Part shown: in pieces, positions 52,137-61,039 of the stretch
How the letters are laid out: each line of letters opens with the position of its first letter
Position numbering within the stretch: position 1 is the first letter of the stretch
Program-made: the position numbers and the translations under genes
The notes under the pieces: generated by a model
Told to the model about the DNA's origin: nothing
Databases searched by the model: none
The model's input: only the letters and a program-made list of their open reading frames with translations
Assembly (NCBI GenBank): GCA_029781855.1
Contig: JAKOVX010000124.1
Location: 124,001-188,000, forward strand
Source of the DNA: Acidobacteriota bacterium
Lineage (GTDB): Bacteria > Acidobacteriota > Blastocatellia > Pyrinomonadales > Pyrinomonadaceae
Reading direction: 5' to 3'
Length of the DNA stretch: 64,000 nucleotides

Positions 52137-53675
52137 TTATTTGTTGGCGGCTTCGCCTTCTTTCTTGACCTGTTTCTTTACGACCGCTCCGTCCTTTAGT
52201 GTGTTCAGGATACGGCTCGGGCCCGTGATCACCTCTTCGCCGGCTTCAAGGCCTGACGTGATCTCACGGTCTGATTCCCCGATGATGCCCGTCGTGACTT
52301 CCTTGAATTTTGCTTTGTTGCCATCGAGGACGTAAACGCCGGTGATCGTCTTCGGCTTATCGACGGGCTGCGGCGCGTCTCCCTGCGGAGTCGGCGTCGG
52401 CGAATTGTCAGGTTTCTTTTCGACAACGGCCTGCAGCGGAACCGCGATGACGTTGTTCACGACCTTGGTTGTGATCGTCGCCGTGGCACTCATTCCCGGA
52501 CGCAGTCCGTCTTTGACTTCTTGCGGGAGATCGTTCAGTCGTATAACGACCCGAAATTCTTTGGCCTCCTGGACGTTGATGTTGGTTGACAGTCCGCCCG
52601 TAGTCGCTGACTTGCCGAGAGCGAGCGGCGTCTTTTGCAGCACTTCGCCCTGGAGTTCCTGGTCGCCGAATGCATCGACCTTGATCTTTGCCTTCTGTCC
52701 GACCTCGACCTTGTCGATCTCGGTCTCGTCGACCTTGACCTCGACATTGATCGTCGACATATCGGCGATCGTCAGCAAAGCGGTGGTCGAGAGTCCGGCA
52801 ACGGCAAATGTTCCAACCTTCGATGGGATCTCTGCGATCACGCCGTTGATCGGGGCAACCTGCAGTGTCTTGTCGCGTTGGTTCTTGGATCCGCGTAACG
52901 TCGCCGCCTGTTGATTTGCGCGAGACTGGCTAACGTTTACATTGATCGTCGCTGTATCAACGGCACGTTTTGCGTCCTTGACGGCTACCGCCTGTTGATT
53001 GCGTCGGGCTATCGCCTCGTTTATCGCAAGCTTTGCGGATTCGAGCCGTGCTTTCGCATTGTCCAGGCCGACCGTGGCTGTTCGAACAGCGTCTTTCTTT
53101 TGATCATATTCCAGATTCGAGATCACGCCGGATTCCAGCAACTTGGCGTTTCGTTCGACCTCGCGTTGGGCGGTATCAAAATCGACCTGAGCCCGGTCTA
53201 CATCGGTTTGCGACGTCACCACGTTTTGCCGAGCGGTGCTCACCGCAGCATCCGAAGCGTTCAGTCCCTGCTGAGCCTGGGCGTATTGATTCTGTGCGGC
53301 TGTTACCTGCGTCTGCGAAACACGAATGTCGTCCTGAGCCGTCTGCAGTGCAGCGACTTGAGCATCCGTGCTTGATTGAAGCTGGTTAGGATCCAGACGG
53401 ACGAGCGGTTGGCCCTTGGTGACATGATCGCCCTCTTTAACGTAGATCTCCTCGATACGTCCCTGAACTTCGCTTGTAAGGTTCATGAACTGGATCGGAC
53501 GCACCTCACCGGACGACGTCACCGTCGATCTAAGCTCCTTGCGAGTCTCGAGTTTGACCACCGTCACCTCCGGCGTATCCGTTCTCGATGCGAGAACGCT
53601 GACCACGATGATCAACGTCACCAAAACTCCCAATCCGATCAATCCAAATATCTTTGTTTTGCGGCTCAATGCCAT
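52137..53675 (-). CDS. MacA/HlyD-type periplasmic adaptor (membrane fusion protein)
   Basis: 512 residues: an N-terminal membrane anchor (IFGLIGLGVLVTLIIVVSVLA), a lipoyl/barrel-sandwich segment (GRIEEIYVKEGDHVTKGQPLVRLDPNQ), a long alpha-helical hairpin (about 90-270; many Ala/Gln/Asp heptads, coiled coil), the returning lipoyl half and beta-barrel domains (TINVEVKVDETEIDKVEVGQKAKIKVDAF), and a C-terminal domain (about 430-512). It connects a MacB-like transporter to an outer-membrane channel. It is the first gene of the operon; no TolC-like gene is adjacent. The start is the ATG that opens the anchor. Confidence 0.93.
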   Translation of the reverse strand: MALSRKTKIFGLIGLGVLVTLIIVVSVLASRTDTPEVTVVKLETRKELRSTVTSSGEVRPIQFMNLTSEVQGRIEEIYVKEGDHVTKGQPLVRLDPNQLQSSTDAQVAALQTAQDDIRVSQTQVTAAQNQYAQAQQGLNASDAAVSTARQNVVTSQTDVDRAQVDFDTAQREVERNAKLLESGVISNLEYDQKKDAVRTATVGLDNAKARLESAKLAINEAIARRNQQAVAVKDAKRAVDTATINVNVSQSRANQQAATLRGSKNQRDKTLQVAPINGVIAEIPSKVGTFAVAGLSTTALLTIADMSTINVEVKVDETEIDKVEVGQKAKIKVDAFGDQELQGEVLQKTPLALGKSATTGGLSTNINVQEAKEFRVVIRLNDLPQEVKDGLRPGMSATATITTKVVNNVIAVPLQAVVEKKPDNSPTPTPQGDAPQPVDKPKTITGVYVLDGNKAKFKEVTTGIIGESDREITSGLEAGEEVITGPSRILNTLKDGAVVKKQVKKEGEAANK

Positions 53676-53956
53676 AATCTATCTACCCTCGATAAGAATC
53701 TGTAATAATATCAGGAACGAAACGTTCAAACTAAAGCCTTTCCCGTCTTCAAGCTGTTACTACGACCCTTTTTTGCCTCAAGTTTCAAAAAAGTGCGTCC
53801 GCGACAGGGAAAACCGGCGTTCCCGCTATCGACATTTGGACAATTGACGTAACCACCGTGTGAATATACGATTTACGAAGTTTAAATTACACGGTAAGAT
53901 ATCTTTTGATCTATTGTGATCTGCCGGTGGATGTTTCCGCCGTGTCGCTCCGAAAA

Positions 53957-54538
53957 ATGAACAAGTGTCATAATTGTGGAACCAATAATCTCGATTCGTC
54001 GCGCTTTTGCGATGAATGCGGCTCGCGCCTGATACAGGCCGTCGAAGCCCTGGTCACGGAGCCGCCACTGTATTCGCCGCCCGTCACTGCTGACGTGCCT
54101 CCGATGCGGCCGGTAAGCGTGACCTCGATCGGCGTCCCGCCCGTCGAGGCGGAACCTGCTCCGCCCGCACCGGTAGCCGTTTCGACTCCGTCGGTGCCGG
54201 GCGCGATGCACGCGAAATTGGTGATGGAACGCGGTGAGCAGCCGGGGACTGAGTTCCCATTGCGGGGAATCGAGTGCACGATCGGCCGCTGGGACGCCGA
54301 TAACGGCGTGTTCCCGGACGTCGACCTGGATGCCTTCGACCCGGAAGCAAAAGTCTCTCGCCGCCATGCCCGGATCAAGATCCAGGACGGCAAGTATTTT
54401 ATTGAGGACCTCGGTTCAACCAACGGCACGTACGTTAACCGCGGCCGCCGGCTTTTGCCGGGAAACCTAAATCCGTTGGCCGACGGAGACGAGGTCATTG
54501 TTGGGAAAACGTTTATGCGTTTTCAGATCGTTTCGTAG
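53957..54538 (+). CDS. Zinc-ribbon/FHA domain protein
   Basis: 193 residues: an N-terminal zinc ribbon (CHNCGTNNLDSSRFCDECG), a Pro/Val-rich linker to about residue 75, and an FHA domain (IGRWDADNGVFPDVDLDAFD, SRRHARIKIQDGKYFIEDLGSTNGTYV), which binds phosphothreonine. It resembles the C-terminal FHA of the kinase that follows, so the pair probably share ancestry and the small protein may be its substrate or adaptor. The ATG at 53957 is chosen because it opens the zinc ribbon; upstream codons are not family-like. The kinase gene begins 22 bp downstream. Confidence 0.82.
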   Translation: MNKCHNCGTNNLDSSRFCDECGSRLIQAVEALVTEPPLYSPPVTADVPPMRPVSVTSIGVPPVEAEPAPPAPVAVSTPSVPGAMHAKLVMERGEQPGTEFPLRGIECTIGRWDADNGVFPDVDLDAFDPEAKVSRRHARIKIQDGKYFIEDLGSTNGTYVNRGRRLLPGNLNPLADGDEVIVGKTFMRFQIVS

Positions 54539-54559
54539 CTTTTTCGGTTTCATAGCCAC

Positions 54560-57265
54560 ATGACAAAATGTCCCGAGTGCGACTCCGAAGTCGCTGAATT
54601 AGACACATTTTGCCCGTATTGCGGCATTTCGCTGAATCCTGTCGTATTGCCCGCGGACGCGGCGGCGGACGAGATGGCGAGCACTATCGTCATGTCGTCG
54701 AAGCCCAAACTCGCAGACATCATGCCCGCGCCGGATTCTAAGGCAGCCGCGCCGGAAGCTGTTTCCGTGCCGACGCCGCAGATCCTCGAAAAGGAAGTTC
54801 TGCCCGCACCGGCTGTCGATGCCGAGGAAGAGTCGCCGGAACCCGTCGCCGAATCGACAAGTTCAGTTTCCACGGAACCGGAACCGATCGTTGACAAGGA
54901 CGAGCCTGTTGCAGAAACTGAATCGGCTGAGGCCAAGCGCGAAGAACCGGCACTCGATACGAGCGAACCCGCCGAAGATCTCGCCGGATCCGAAGTTGCC
55001 GACGATGAGGTTGATCTCCCGACCGTAGCCGATCTCGCGATCGCGGAGCCTGAACCCGAACCTGAAGTGTCCGCCGAGGCCGAAGCCTTGCCCGAGCCCG
55101 AAGTCGAGCCGGTTGCCTCTGTGTCTGCTCCGGAGGAAACTGAGATCGCCGCGTCCGTGCCGGAAGTTGCCGCTGATGAGTTGGACGACACGACCGTCGA
55201 ACAGACATTAGACGAGTTTGGCGAGGTGCGGGAAGTTCCGGAATTCATACCTGCACCGTCGACCGAGTTGCCCGACGAACCCGCGAGTCCCGCGTCCGAG
55301 TTCGCGACGCTCATTCAAAAGGAAGAGGCCGACGAATCACCTTCGACCGTCGAGTCCGCCGAAATCGAGAACGAGCCCGCGGCCGTCGAAGAGCCGATCG
55401 CTGAGACCGCTCACGTTGAGGCCGTGGCCGCTGATGAGCCGGCGTCCGATCCTTTCGAATCAACGATTCCCGAGCATTTATTGCCCGAACCTGAGGACTC
55501 CGTACATGACGCTCCGATGGTCGTCGTCGAAGAGATCATGAGGGATGCGAACGCCGCGGCGGACGACGGGGAGCAGGTATCGTCTGCCGAACCTTCGATG
55601 GCCGAGCATATCGGTACCGAGGTGCCCGAATCCGTTCTTCGATCGGACGCCTACTTCGGTGCCGAACCGATCCGCGAGCCTGAGACTTCTGTGTCCGCCG
55701 AACCTGAAGCCGAATCCGAACATGACGAGGTCACATCCGCATCACCCGAGCCCGCCGCCGAAACGCCGGTGCCCGCGACGGGTGCTGCTCTCGGCGAACC
55801 GCTTGAGCAGACCGATTCGGGACGTGTAATCAGCGACTCGGGAACCACGCCGAATATCGGCACGAATTCCACCGACGGACGAAAATCCGGCCTCAAGCCG
55901 CTTGGCGAAGGCACGATCCTTAACGGCCGCTACCAGATCGCCAAAAAGATCGGCGGCGGCGGAATGGGTGCGGTCTATCTCGCGTTTGACCAGAATCTCG
56001 GCAACACGCAGCGTGCGGTCAAGGAAATGGTCCAGTCGCACATCGAGGAAGATCAGCAGGCGAAGGCGATCGAGGATTTCAAGCGTGAATCGATGATCCT
56101 CTCGACACTCGACCATCCGTCGATCCCGACGATCTACGATTATTTTTACGACGAGTCGGAGAGTCGCTTCTATCTCGTGATGAAGTACATCTCCGGCGGC
56201 GACCTCGCGGCCCGACTGCGATCTGCTCCCGAAGGGCGGATCGACGAAAAGACCGTGACCGAGTGGGCGATACAGATCATCGACGTGCTCGATTATCTAC
56301 ATTCGCTGCCGACGACGATCGTTTACCGCGACCTAAAACCGTCGAACGTGATGATCGACGGCAACACCGGCCGGATCATGCTGATAGATTTCGGCATCGC
56401 CCGTTCGATCAACCAGACGCAGGAAAAAGGCGTTACCGCCGTCGGCACGATGGGCTATGCGCCGCCCGAGCTTTTCAGCGGCCAGGTCGAACCGCGTTCG
56501 GACATCTACAGCCTCGGCTCGACGATGTTTCACCTGCTGACAGGTGCCGATCCGCAAAACAATCCGCTGCTGATCTTCGATTTTCAAAAGAATCCGCGTC
56601 CGCGTCAGATAAATCCGCGTCTTTCGGACCAGATGGAGCGGATCCTGATGCGTGCGGTCGAATACAACGCCGACGCCAGGTTCGCCTCCGCCGCTGAAAT
56701 GCGTCGGGCCCTGCAGGACCATCTTGAGAATTTACAGAGCGGCAAGGTTTCGTACGGCATTTCCGAATCGCCGGCTGCCGTCAGTCTCGCGCACCAGAAC
56801 GTTTTCTGCGGTTTCTGCGGCCAGCGGATCGTCGCTACCGACCTTTTCTGTGCGTTTTGCGGTTCCAAGCAGCCGCTCGCTCAGCAGGGCGTCCATTCCG
56901 AGATCTATGCCCGCGGAAATGTCACCGCGCGTCTCGTGATCGAGGGCACCAGCGACCTCACGGCGCCTGCGTACCCGCTCGAAAAGACCGAGAATCTCGT
57001 CGGACGGCGTGATCCGATGTCGAATATATTCCCGGAGGTCGACCTGTCGAAGTACGATCCGCAGACCAAGATCTCGCGGCGCCACGCCCGCATCTGGCGT
57101 GAGGGCGACACATTTCTCGTCGAAGATCTCGGCTCGTCAAACGGGACGCTTCTGTTGAGCCGCGTCAGCGACGCCCTGCGGTTGGCACCGCATATGCCGC
57201 ACCCGATCGCGAGCGGAGACCGATTGAAGATAGGCGATACGACGCTGCAGTTTGTCGTCGGATAA
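54560..57265 (+). CDS. Ser/Thr protein kinase with zinc ribbons and FHA domain
   Basis: 901 residues. N-terminal zinc ribbon (CPECDSEVAELDTFCPYCG), a very acidic Glu/Pro/Ala-rich region (about 60-435) likely disordered, and a Hanks-type kinase at about 455-720: glycine loop KIGGGGMGAVY, Lys in RAVKEM, catalytic YRDLKPSNVM near 590, DFG in LIDFGIAR near 610 and Mg-loop VGTMGYAPPE. A second zinc ribbon (CGFCGQRIVATDLFCAFCG, about 749-772) precedes an FHA domain (VGRRDPMSNIFPEVDL, SRRHARI, SSNGT; about 800-901). No transmembrane helix is evident, so it is probably cytosolic, unlike PknB. The phosphatase at 57785 is the likely antagonist. Confidence 0.92.
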   Translation: MTKCPECDSEVAELDTFCPYCGISLNPVVLPADAAADEMASTIVMSSKPKLADIMPAPDSKAAAPEAVSVPTPQILEKEVLPAPAVDAEEESPEPVAESTSSVSTEPEPIVDKDEPVAETESAEAKREEPALDTSEPAEDLAGSEVADDEVDLPTVADLAIAEPEPEPEVSAEAEALPEPEVEPVASVSAPEETEIAASVPEVAADELDDTTVEQTLDEFGEVREVPEFIPAPSTELPDEPASPASEFATLIQKEEADESPSTVESAEIENEPAAVEEPIAETAHVEAVAADEPASDPFESTIPEHLLPEPEDSVHDAPMVVVEEIMRDANAAADDGEQVSSAEPSMAEHIGTEVPESVLRSDAYFGAEPIREPETSVSAEPEAESEHDEVTSASPEPAAETPVPATGAALGEPLEQTDSGRVISDSGTTPNIGTNSTDGRKSGLKPLGEGTILNGRYQIAKKIGGGGMGAVYLAFDQNLGNTQRAVKEMVQSHIEEDQQAKAIEDFKRESMILSTLDHPSIPTIYDYFYDESESRFYLVMKYISGGDLAARLRSAPEGRIDEKTVTEWAIQIIDVLDYLHSLPTTIVYRDLKPSNVMIDGNTGRIMLIDFGIARSINQTQEKGVTAVGTMGYAPPELFSGQVEPRSDIYSLGSTMFHLLTGADPQNNPLLIFDFQKNPRPRQINPRLSDQMERILMRAVEYNADARFASAAEMRRALQDHLENLQSGKVSYGISESPAAVSLAHQNVFCGFCGQRIVATDLFCAFCGSKQPLAQQGVHSEIYARGNVTARLVIEGTSDLTAPAYPLEKTENLVGRRDPMSNIFPEVDLSKYDPQTKISRRHARIWREGDTFLVEDLGSSNGTLLLSRVSDALRLAPHMPHPIASGDRLKIGDTTLQFVVG

Positions 57266-57279
57266 GAGATTTGCATTTT

Positions 57280-57780
57280 ATGACCAGTCCAACCGCGGAA
57301 ACATCCTCCGCCACCGTTCCGGCCAAGCGCGAGGTTCATGTTGAATTTTCGCCGGTTGAGATGCAGGCTCCGCTGCTCTTGCGGATCGGGGCGATGATCA
57401 TCGATTATTTGGTTCTTCTGATCCTGCCCGTGGGCTGGCTGGTCTATTACAATATTTTCGGTGAGAATCTCGGCATCATGACCGATCAGACGCTCTGGTT
57501 CATCTCGATACTGTTGTTCCTGGCTAATATCGTGATCTTGCCGCTTTTCACCGGCCGTTCGATCGGAAAGCTCGTCACCGGGCTTCAGGTCGTCAGGTCC
57601 GACGGCCTTGATGCGAGCGTCATGAAGATCGCCCTGCGGCAGACGATAGGATATCTGCTGACGGCGGCAACGCTCGGCATCGGCTTTGTTTGGTGCGTCT
57701 TTTCCAGCAAGGGCCGCACCTTGCACGACTATTTAACTGACACGATCGTCGTACGTGGAAATCGACGGATAGAAAGGTAA
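57280..57780 (+). CDS. RDD-family membrane protein
   Basis: 166 residues. RDD pattern: LLLRIGAMIIDYLVLLILPVGW with Arg then Asp in helix 1, LFTGRSIGKLVTGLQVVRSDG and the final helix region (LRQTIGYLLTAATLGIGFVWCVF). These small three- to four-helix proteins are common beside kinases and can be phosphorylated or transport ions; the role here is unknown. It lies 14 bp after the kinase and 4 bp before the phosphatase, so it is probably part of the same operon. Confidence 0.85.
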   Translation: MTSPTAETSSATVPAKREVHVEFSPVEMQAPLLLRIGAMIIDYLVLLILPVGWLVYYNIFGENLGIMTDQTLWFISILLFLANIVILPLFTGRSIGKLVTGLQVVRSDGLDASVMKIALRQTIGYLLTAATLGIGFVWCVFSSKGRTLHDYLTDTIVVRGNRRIER

Positions 57781-57784
57781 AACT

Positions 57785-59440
57785 GTGGCCTATCTGAACG
57801 TAAAGATCGCGGGAATGCCCGATGAGCGGTTCCAATTGACCCGTCTGCGGACGACGGTCGGCCGATCGGCTCGCAGCGACCTCTGTATCCCTGACGCATT
57901 TGCGTCGCGTCTTCACGCTGAGATCCGTCAGGAGGGCGATTCGTTCTGGCTTCACGACCTCGGATCGGCCAACGGCACGCGATATAACGGTAATCCCGTG
58001 ATCGCGCCGCTGCCGCTGACGACCGGCGGCAAGATCCAGATCGGTGAAACTACGCTGGTTTTCGAGGATGATCGTTCGATGCCGCATATCAGCGCGACGC
58101 TGATCGGCGATTCGACGTCGACGCTCGATCCGGCGACGACCATCGCGCTCTCGAACCGCATCAATCCGACGAGCGACTTTCTCGAATCCGAGCTTGCCAC
58201 CCGTACCGATCTGCTCGGCCTGATCAGTAAGGTCGGCGTCGCTCTGCTGTCCTCAAGCGGGCTCGACGACACGTTGGAGCAGGTCGCATCGCTCGTTTTC
58301 GACGCCGTTCCGGCGGAACGCGTAGTTATCATGCTCCGCGACCCCAAGCTGAATGACGAGCTGCAGATACGCGTCGCCCGTCAGCGTGGAAAGGACGAGC
58401 CGCTGACCGAGGTCCGGATCAGCCGCACCGTTATGCACGAGGTCGTCGAGAACGGCAAATCCGTCCTCACGTCCGACGCCCAGCACGACCCGAAATTCGC
58501 CAGCCAGACGATAATGCTGCAGGGAATTCGCTCGGTGCTCGCCGTGCCGTTGTGCGTGGACGAACGCCACGTGTTCGGGCTCATTTACGCCGATTCGCCG
58601 ACGTGGGAAGACTCATTTAAGGCCGAGCATCTCGACATCCTGACGACGCTTGCGTCGGTCGCGTCGATCCGCGTCGAAAATGTCAGCCTGCTCGACGAAC
58701 GCATCAACCGCGAGCGCATGGAGCGCGAACTCGCCCTCGCCACCGAGATCCAGCAGCGGTTTCAGCCCGAAGGCCCGCCGCTCATCGAGGGCTATGAGTT
58801 TCAAGGCATTTCGTTCTCATGTTACGAGATCGGCGGTGACTATTACGACTTTCTTAACCGCCACGACGGCAAGATGCTCGTTGCTCTCGGCGACGTTTCG
58901 GGCAAGGGAACCGCGGCCGCCCTGCTGATGTCGAGCCTTCACGCGGCGATGCATGCTCAGGTCGCGGCTAAGACGTCGCTCGAGGAAACGGTCACTTCGA
59001 TCAATAAATACCTGGCCGAGAATACGCCGGCGAACCGTTTCATCACGCTCTTCGTCACCGAGCTCGACCCGGCGACCGGTTTGATCAAATTTATCAACGC
59101 CGGGCATAATCCGCCGCTCATCGGCCGCGCAAATGGCACGGTCGAGCAGCTTGGTTCCGGCGGGCTGCCGCTGGGCATCATGCCGTTCGCCCAATACGAT
59201 GTCGGGAACGCACAACTCGGCCCCGGCGACGCGCTGGTGATCTATTCAGACGGCGTCACTGAGGCGAATAACCTCGCCGAGGACGAATTCGGCCTCGAAC
59301 GTCTGACGCAGGTCGTCAGCACGAACATCGGCCGCTCCGCGACCGGCATCCGCGACAAGGTCGAATTGGCACTGTCCGCCTTCACCGGCACCGCCGCCCC
59401 GAACGACGACATCACCCTCGTCATCGTCAAACGCGTCTAG
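57785..59440 (+). CDS. FHA-GAF-PP2C (SpoIIE/RsbU-type) protein phosphatase
   Basis: 551 residues. FHA domain (about 1-95, VGRSARSDLCIPDAFASRLHAEI, LHDLGSANGTRY), a GAF sensor (about 135-300, VVIMLRDPKLNDELQI, SVLAVPLCVDERHVFGLIYAD), a short coiled coil (ERELALATEIQQRF) and a PP2C-like domain (about 320-551) with the metal-binding motifs EIGGDYYDF, GDVSGKGTAAALLMS, and NAGHNPPL, ending GDALVIYSDGVTEAN and NDDITLVIV. It should dephosphorylate Ser/Thr-phosphoproteins; the FHA can recruit proteins phosphorylated by the neighbouring kinase. The start is a GTG at 57785, five bases after the RDD stop. Confidence 0.93.
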   Translation: MAYLNVKIAGMPDERFQLTRLRTTVGRSARSDLCIPDAFASRLHAEIRQEGDSFWLHDLGSANGTRYNGNPVIAPLPLTTGGKIQIGETTLVFEDDRSMPHISATLIGDSTSTLDPATTIALSNRINPTSDFLESELATRTDLLGLISKVGVALLSSSGLDDTLEQVASLVFDAVPAERVVIMLRDPKLNDELQIRVARQRGKDEPLTEVRISRTVMHEVVENGKSVLTSDAQHDPKFASQTIMLQGIRSVLAVPLCVDERHVFGLIYADSPTWEDSFKAEHLDILTTLASVASIRVENVSLLDERINRERMERELALATEIQQRFQPEGPPLIEGYEFQGISFSCYEIGGDYYDFLNRHDGKMLVALGDVSGKGTAAALLMSSLHAAMHAQVAAKTSLEETVTSINKYLAENTPANRFITLFVTELDPATGLIKFINAGHNPPLIGRANGTVEQLGSGGLPLGIMPFAQYDVGNAQLGPGDALVIYSDGVTEANNLAEDEFGLERLTQVVSTNIGRSATGIRDKVELALSAFTGTAAPNDDITLVIVKRV

Positions 59441-59453
59441 GGTACCGTTTAGC

Positions 59454-59477
59454 GGCGGGCTACTGCCCGCCCTTTTT
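59454..59477 (+). terminator. Terminator-like palindrome
   Basis: GGCGGGC (59454-59460) and GCCCGCC (59465-59471) around TACT, followed by CTTTTT. It lies 14 bp after the phosphatase stop. Its GCCCG-centred form resembles the CGGTCGGGC/GCCCGACCG hairpins near 62.5 kb, so it may be a dispersed palindrome that doubles as a terminator. Confidence 0.65.
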
Positions 59478-59510
59478 CACATTTTCACTTTTTCCCTTTT
59501 ACCCGTTCCT

Positions 59511-60029
59511 ATGGACCTAACCGTATTTGTCGGCATCAGCGTTGACGGATTCATGGCACGGCTCGACGGGTCGTTCGATTTCCTGCCGGACACGCCCGAA
59601 CCCCACGGTTTTGAGGAATTCTGGGCGTCGATCGACGCGATGCTCATCGGACGCAAGACATATGAAACCGTATTGAATTTCGGCGGTTGGGGCTACGGTA
59701 AAAAGCCGGTGTTCGTGCTCAGCAGCCATCCGCTCGCACCGGCTCCCGCCGAGGCCGTCATCGAACACCTTTCCGGCGATCACGCCGAAATATGCAAAAC
59801 TCTTGAGGCGCGCGGCTATCAACACATTTACCTCGACGGAGCCTACACCATCCAGGAATTCATCCGTGCCGGCCTCGTCGACCGCCTGATCGTCACCCGC
59901 GTCCCGGTCCTCATCGGCACCGGCATCCCGCTCTTCGGCGAGATCCCCCGCGACATCCGCCTCAAACACATCGCCACGCGGACTTACCCCTCGGGCCTCG
60001 TCCAATCCGAATACGAGATCGATCCCTAA
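59511..60029 (+). CDS. Dihydrofolate reductase-like (RibD C-terminal) protein
   Basis: 172 residues. N-terminus VFVGISVDGFMARLDGSFDFLP, then EEFWASIDAMLIGRKTYET, KKPVFVLSSHPL and a central QHIYLDGAYTIQEFIRAGLVDRLIVTRVPVLIGTGIPLFG, all typical of the RibD C-terminal/DHFR-like superfamily. It binds NADPH; substrates vary (pterins, riboflavin intermediates, or unknown). The family is common as a stand-alone gene. A palindromic repeat follows directly. Confidence 0.85.
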   Translation: MDLTVFVGISVDGFMARLDGSFDFLPDTPEPHGFEEFWASIDAMLIGRKTYETVLNFGGWGYGKKPVFVLSSHPLAPAPAEAVIEHLSGDHAEICKTLEARGYQHIYLDGAYTIQEFIRAGLVDRLIVTRVPVLIGTGIPLFGEIPRDIRLKHIATRTYPSGLVQSEYEIDP

Positions 60030-60032
60030 AAG

Positions 60033-60086
60033 CTCCCCTCCTTGGTAAAGGAGGGGTGGCACCCGCTTCGGGTGACGGGGTGGTTC
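60033..60086. repeat. Dispersed double-hairpin repeat
   Basis: CCCCTCCTT (60035-60043) pairs with AAGGAGGGG (60048-60056), then CACCCG (60060-60065) with CGGGTG (60069-60074), followed by ACGGGGTGGT. This double hairpin is of a kind widely dispersed in intergenic DNA of such genomes; no gene is encoded. Confidence 0.7.
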
Positions 60087-60192
60087 GTTCTTATTTCTAT
60101 CTTCTGAACTCTGTCTTCTGATTTCCAGATCGCCGAGGCGGTGGTACTCCTGTCAGAACCGCGTCCGCCGCTTTCGGTGTTAAACTTGACCC

Positions 60193-60807
60193 ATGGACGC
60201 TGTTCTTGGAGACAAAGCCGTGAACGACGCCGTTCGGCTCGGGCGGCGGCTTGCGAATCTGACGATCGTCTGGAACTCGCTCGAAGGCGTTCTGTCCGTT
60301 GGTGCAGGCATCCTGGCCGGGAGCATCGCCCTTGTCGGCTTTGGCGTTGATTCGGTTATCGAGGTTTCGTCCGGTGCGATCATTCTCTGGCGTCTGGCGT
60401 CCGGCGAACATCGCGAGCGGCTCGCCCTCAGGCTCGTCGGGGCAAGTTTCCTGGCGCTTGCCGCGTATGTCGCGTTCGACGCCGGCAAATCGCTCTGGTT
60501 TCGCGAACCGCCGTCGGCAAGCTACCTCGGTATCGCCATCGCCGCTCTGTCTCTCGTGGTAATGCCGGTCCTCGCCCGTGCAAAGCGTAAGGTCGCCGCC
60601 CAACTCAGCAGCGGAGCTATGCACGCCGATTCGCGTCAAACCGATCTTTGTGCCTACCTCTCGGCAATTCTGCTCGGAGGCCTCATCCTGAACGCCGTCT
60701 TCGGCTGGTGGTGGGCCGACCCCGTCGCCGCTTGTCTCATGGTCCCGATCATCGCAAAAGAAGGCATCGACGCCCTCCGCGGCGAAACCTGTGACGATTG
60801 CCACTAG
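60193..60807 (+). CDS. Cation diffusion facilitator (CDF) family transporter, short form
   Basis: 204 residues with five to six predicted membrane helices. Motifs: NLTIVWNSLEGVLSVGAGILAGSIALVGFGVDSVIEVSSG in the first helices and HADSRQTDLCAYLSAILLGGLILNAVFGWWWADP later, with the paired His/Asp residues of CDF transporters. It lacks the cytosolic C-terminal domain of classical CDF proteins; this short form is common. It probably exports Zn or related cations by proton antiport. The last codons (D-C-H and TAG) fall inside the first unit of a tandem repeat, so the C-terminus is repeat-encoded. Confidence 0.82.
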   Translation: MDAVLGDKAVNDAVRLGRRLANLTIVWNSLEGVLSVGAGILAGSIALVGFGVDSVIEVSSGAIILWRLASGEHRERLALRLVGASFLALAAYVAFDAGKSLWFREPPSASYLGIAIAALSLVVMPVLARAKRKVAAQLSSGAMHADSRQTDLCAYLSAILLGGLILNAVFGWWWADPVAACLMVPIIAKEGIDALRGETCDDCH

Positions 60808-60868
60808 CTTTCCTCAAACAATTGCCACTAGTTTTGCTCAAAGAATTGCCACTAGCTTTAGCTAGTGG
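60797..60868 (+). repeat. Three tandem 24-base repeats, third forms a palindrome
   Basis: Units at 60797-60820, 60821-60844 and 60845-60868, each starting ATTGCCACTAG. The third unit reads ATTGCC-ACTA-GCTTTAGC-TAGT-GG, a perfect hairpin of the same design as the copies at 6268 and 6367. Units 1 and 2 have decayed second arms. The first unit provides the stop codon of the CDF gene. No spacers, so this is not CRISPR. Confidence 0.85.
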
Positions 60869-61039
60869 ATAGCGGCCAGAAAATTGATTCCTCGGCTTTA
60901 GCCCAAACCTCGCATAAAACTGCGCGGCGAAGCCTACGACGCGTGGTCGATTCGTTCGACCAATTCGCGACGACAAATGAGGTGATAGCCGTTCCCCGAT
61001 TCGTGGTAAAATGGGTTCCTGATTTGGAGGTAATTGGAT

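Noticed and set aside
54550..55314. Ser/Gly/Ala-rich minus-strand frame over the kinase
   Set aside because: A mirror of the Glu/Pro-rich codons of the kinase linker; low-complexity and with no start context.
60797..60868. CRISPR array
   Set aside because: Three contiguous 24-base units with no spacers and no Cas genes.
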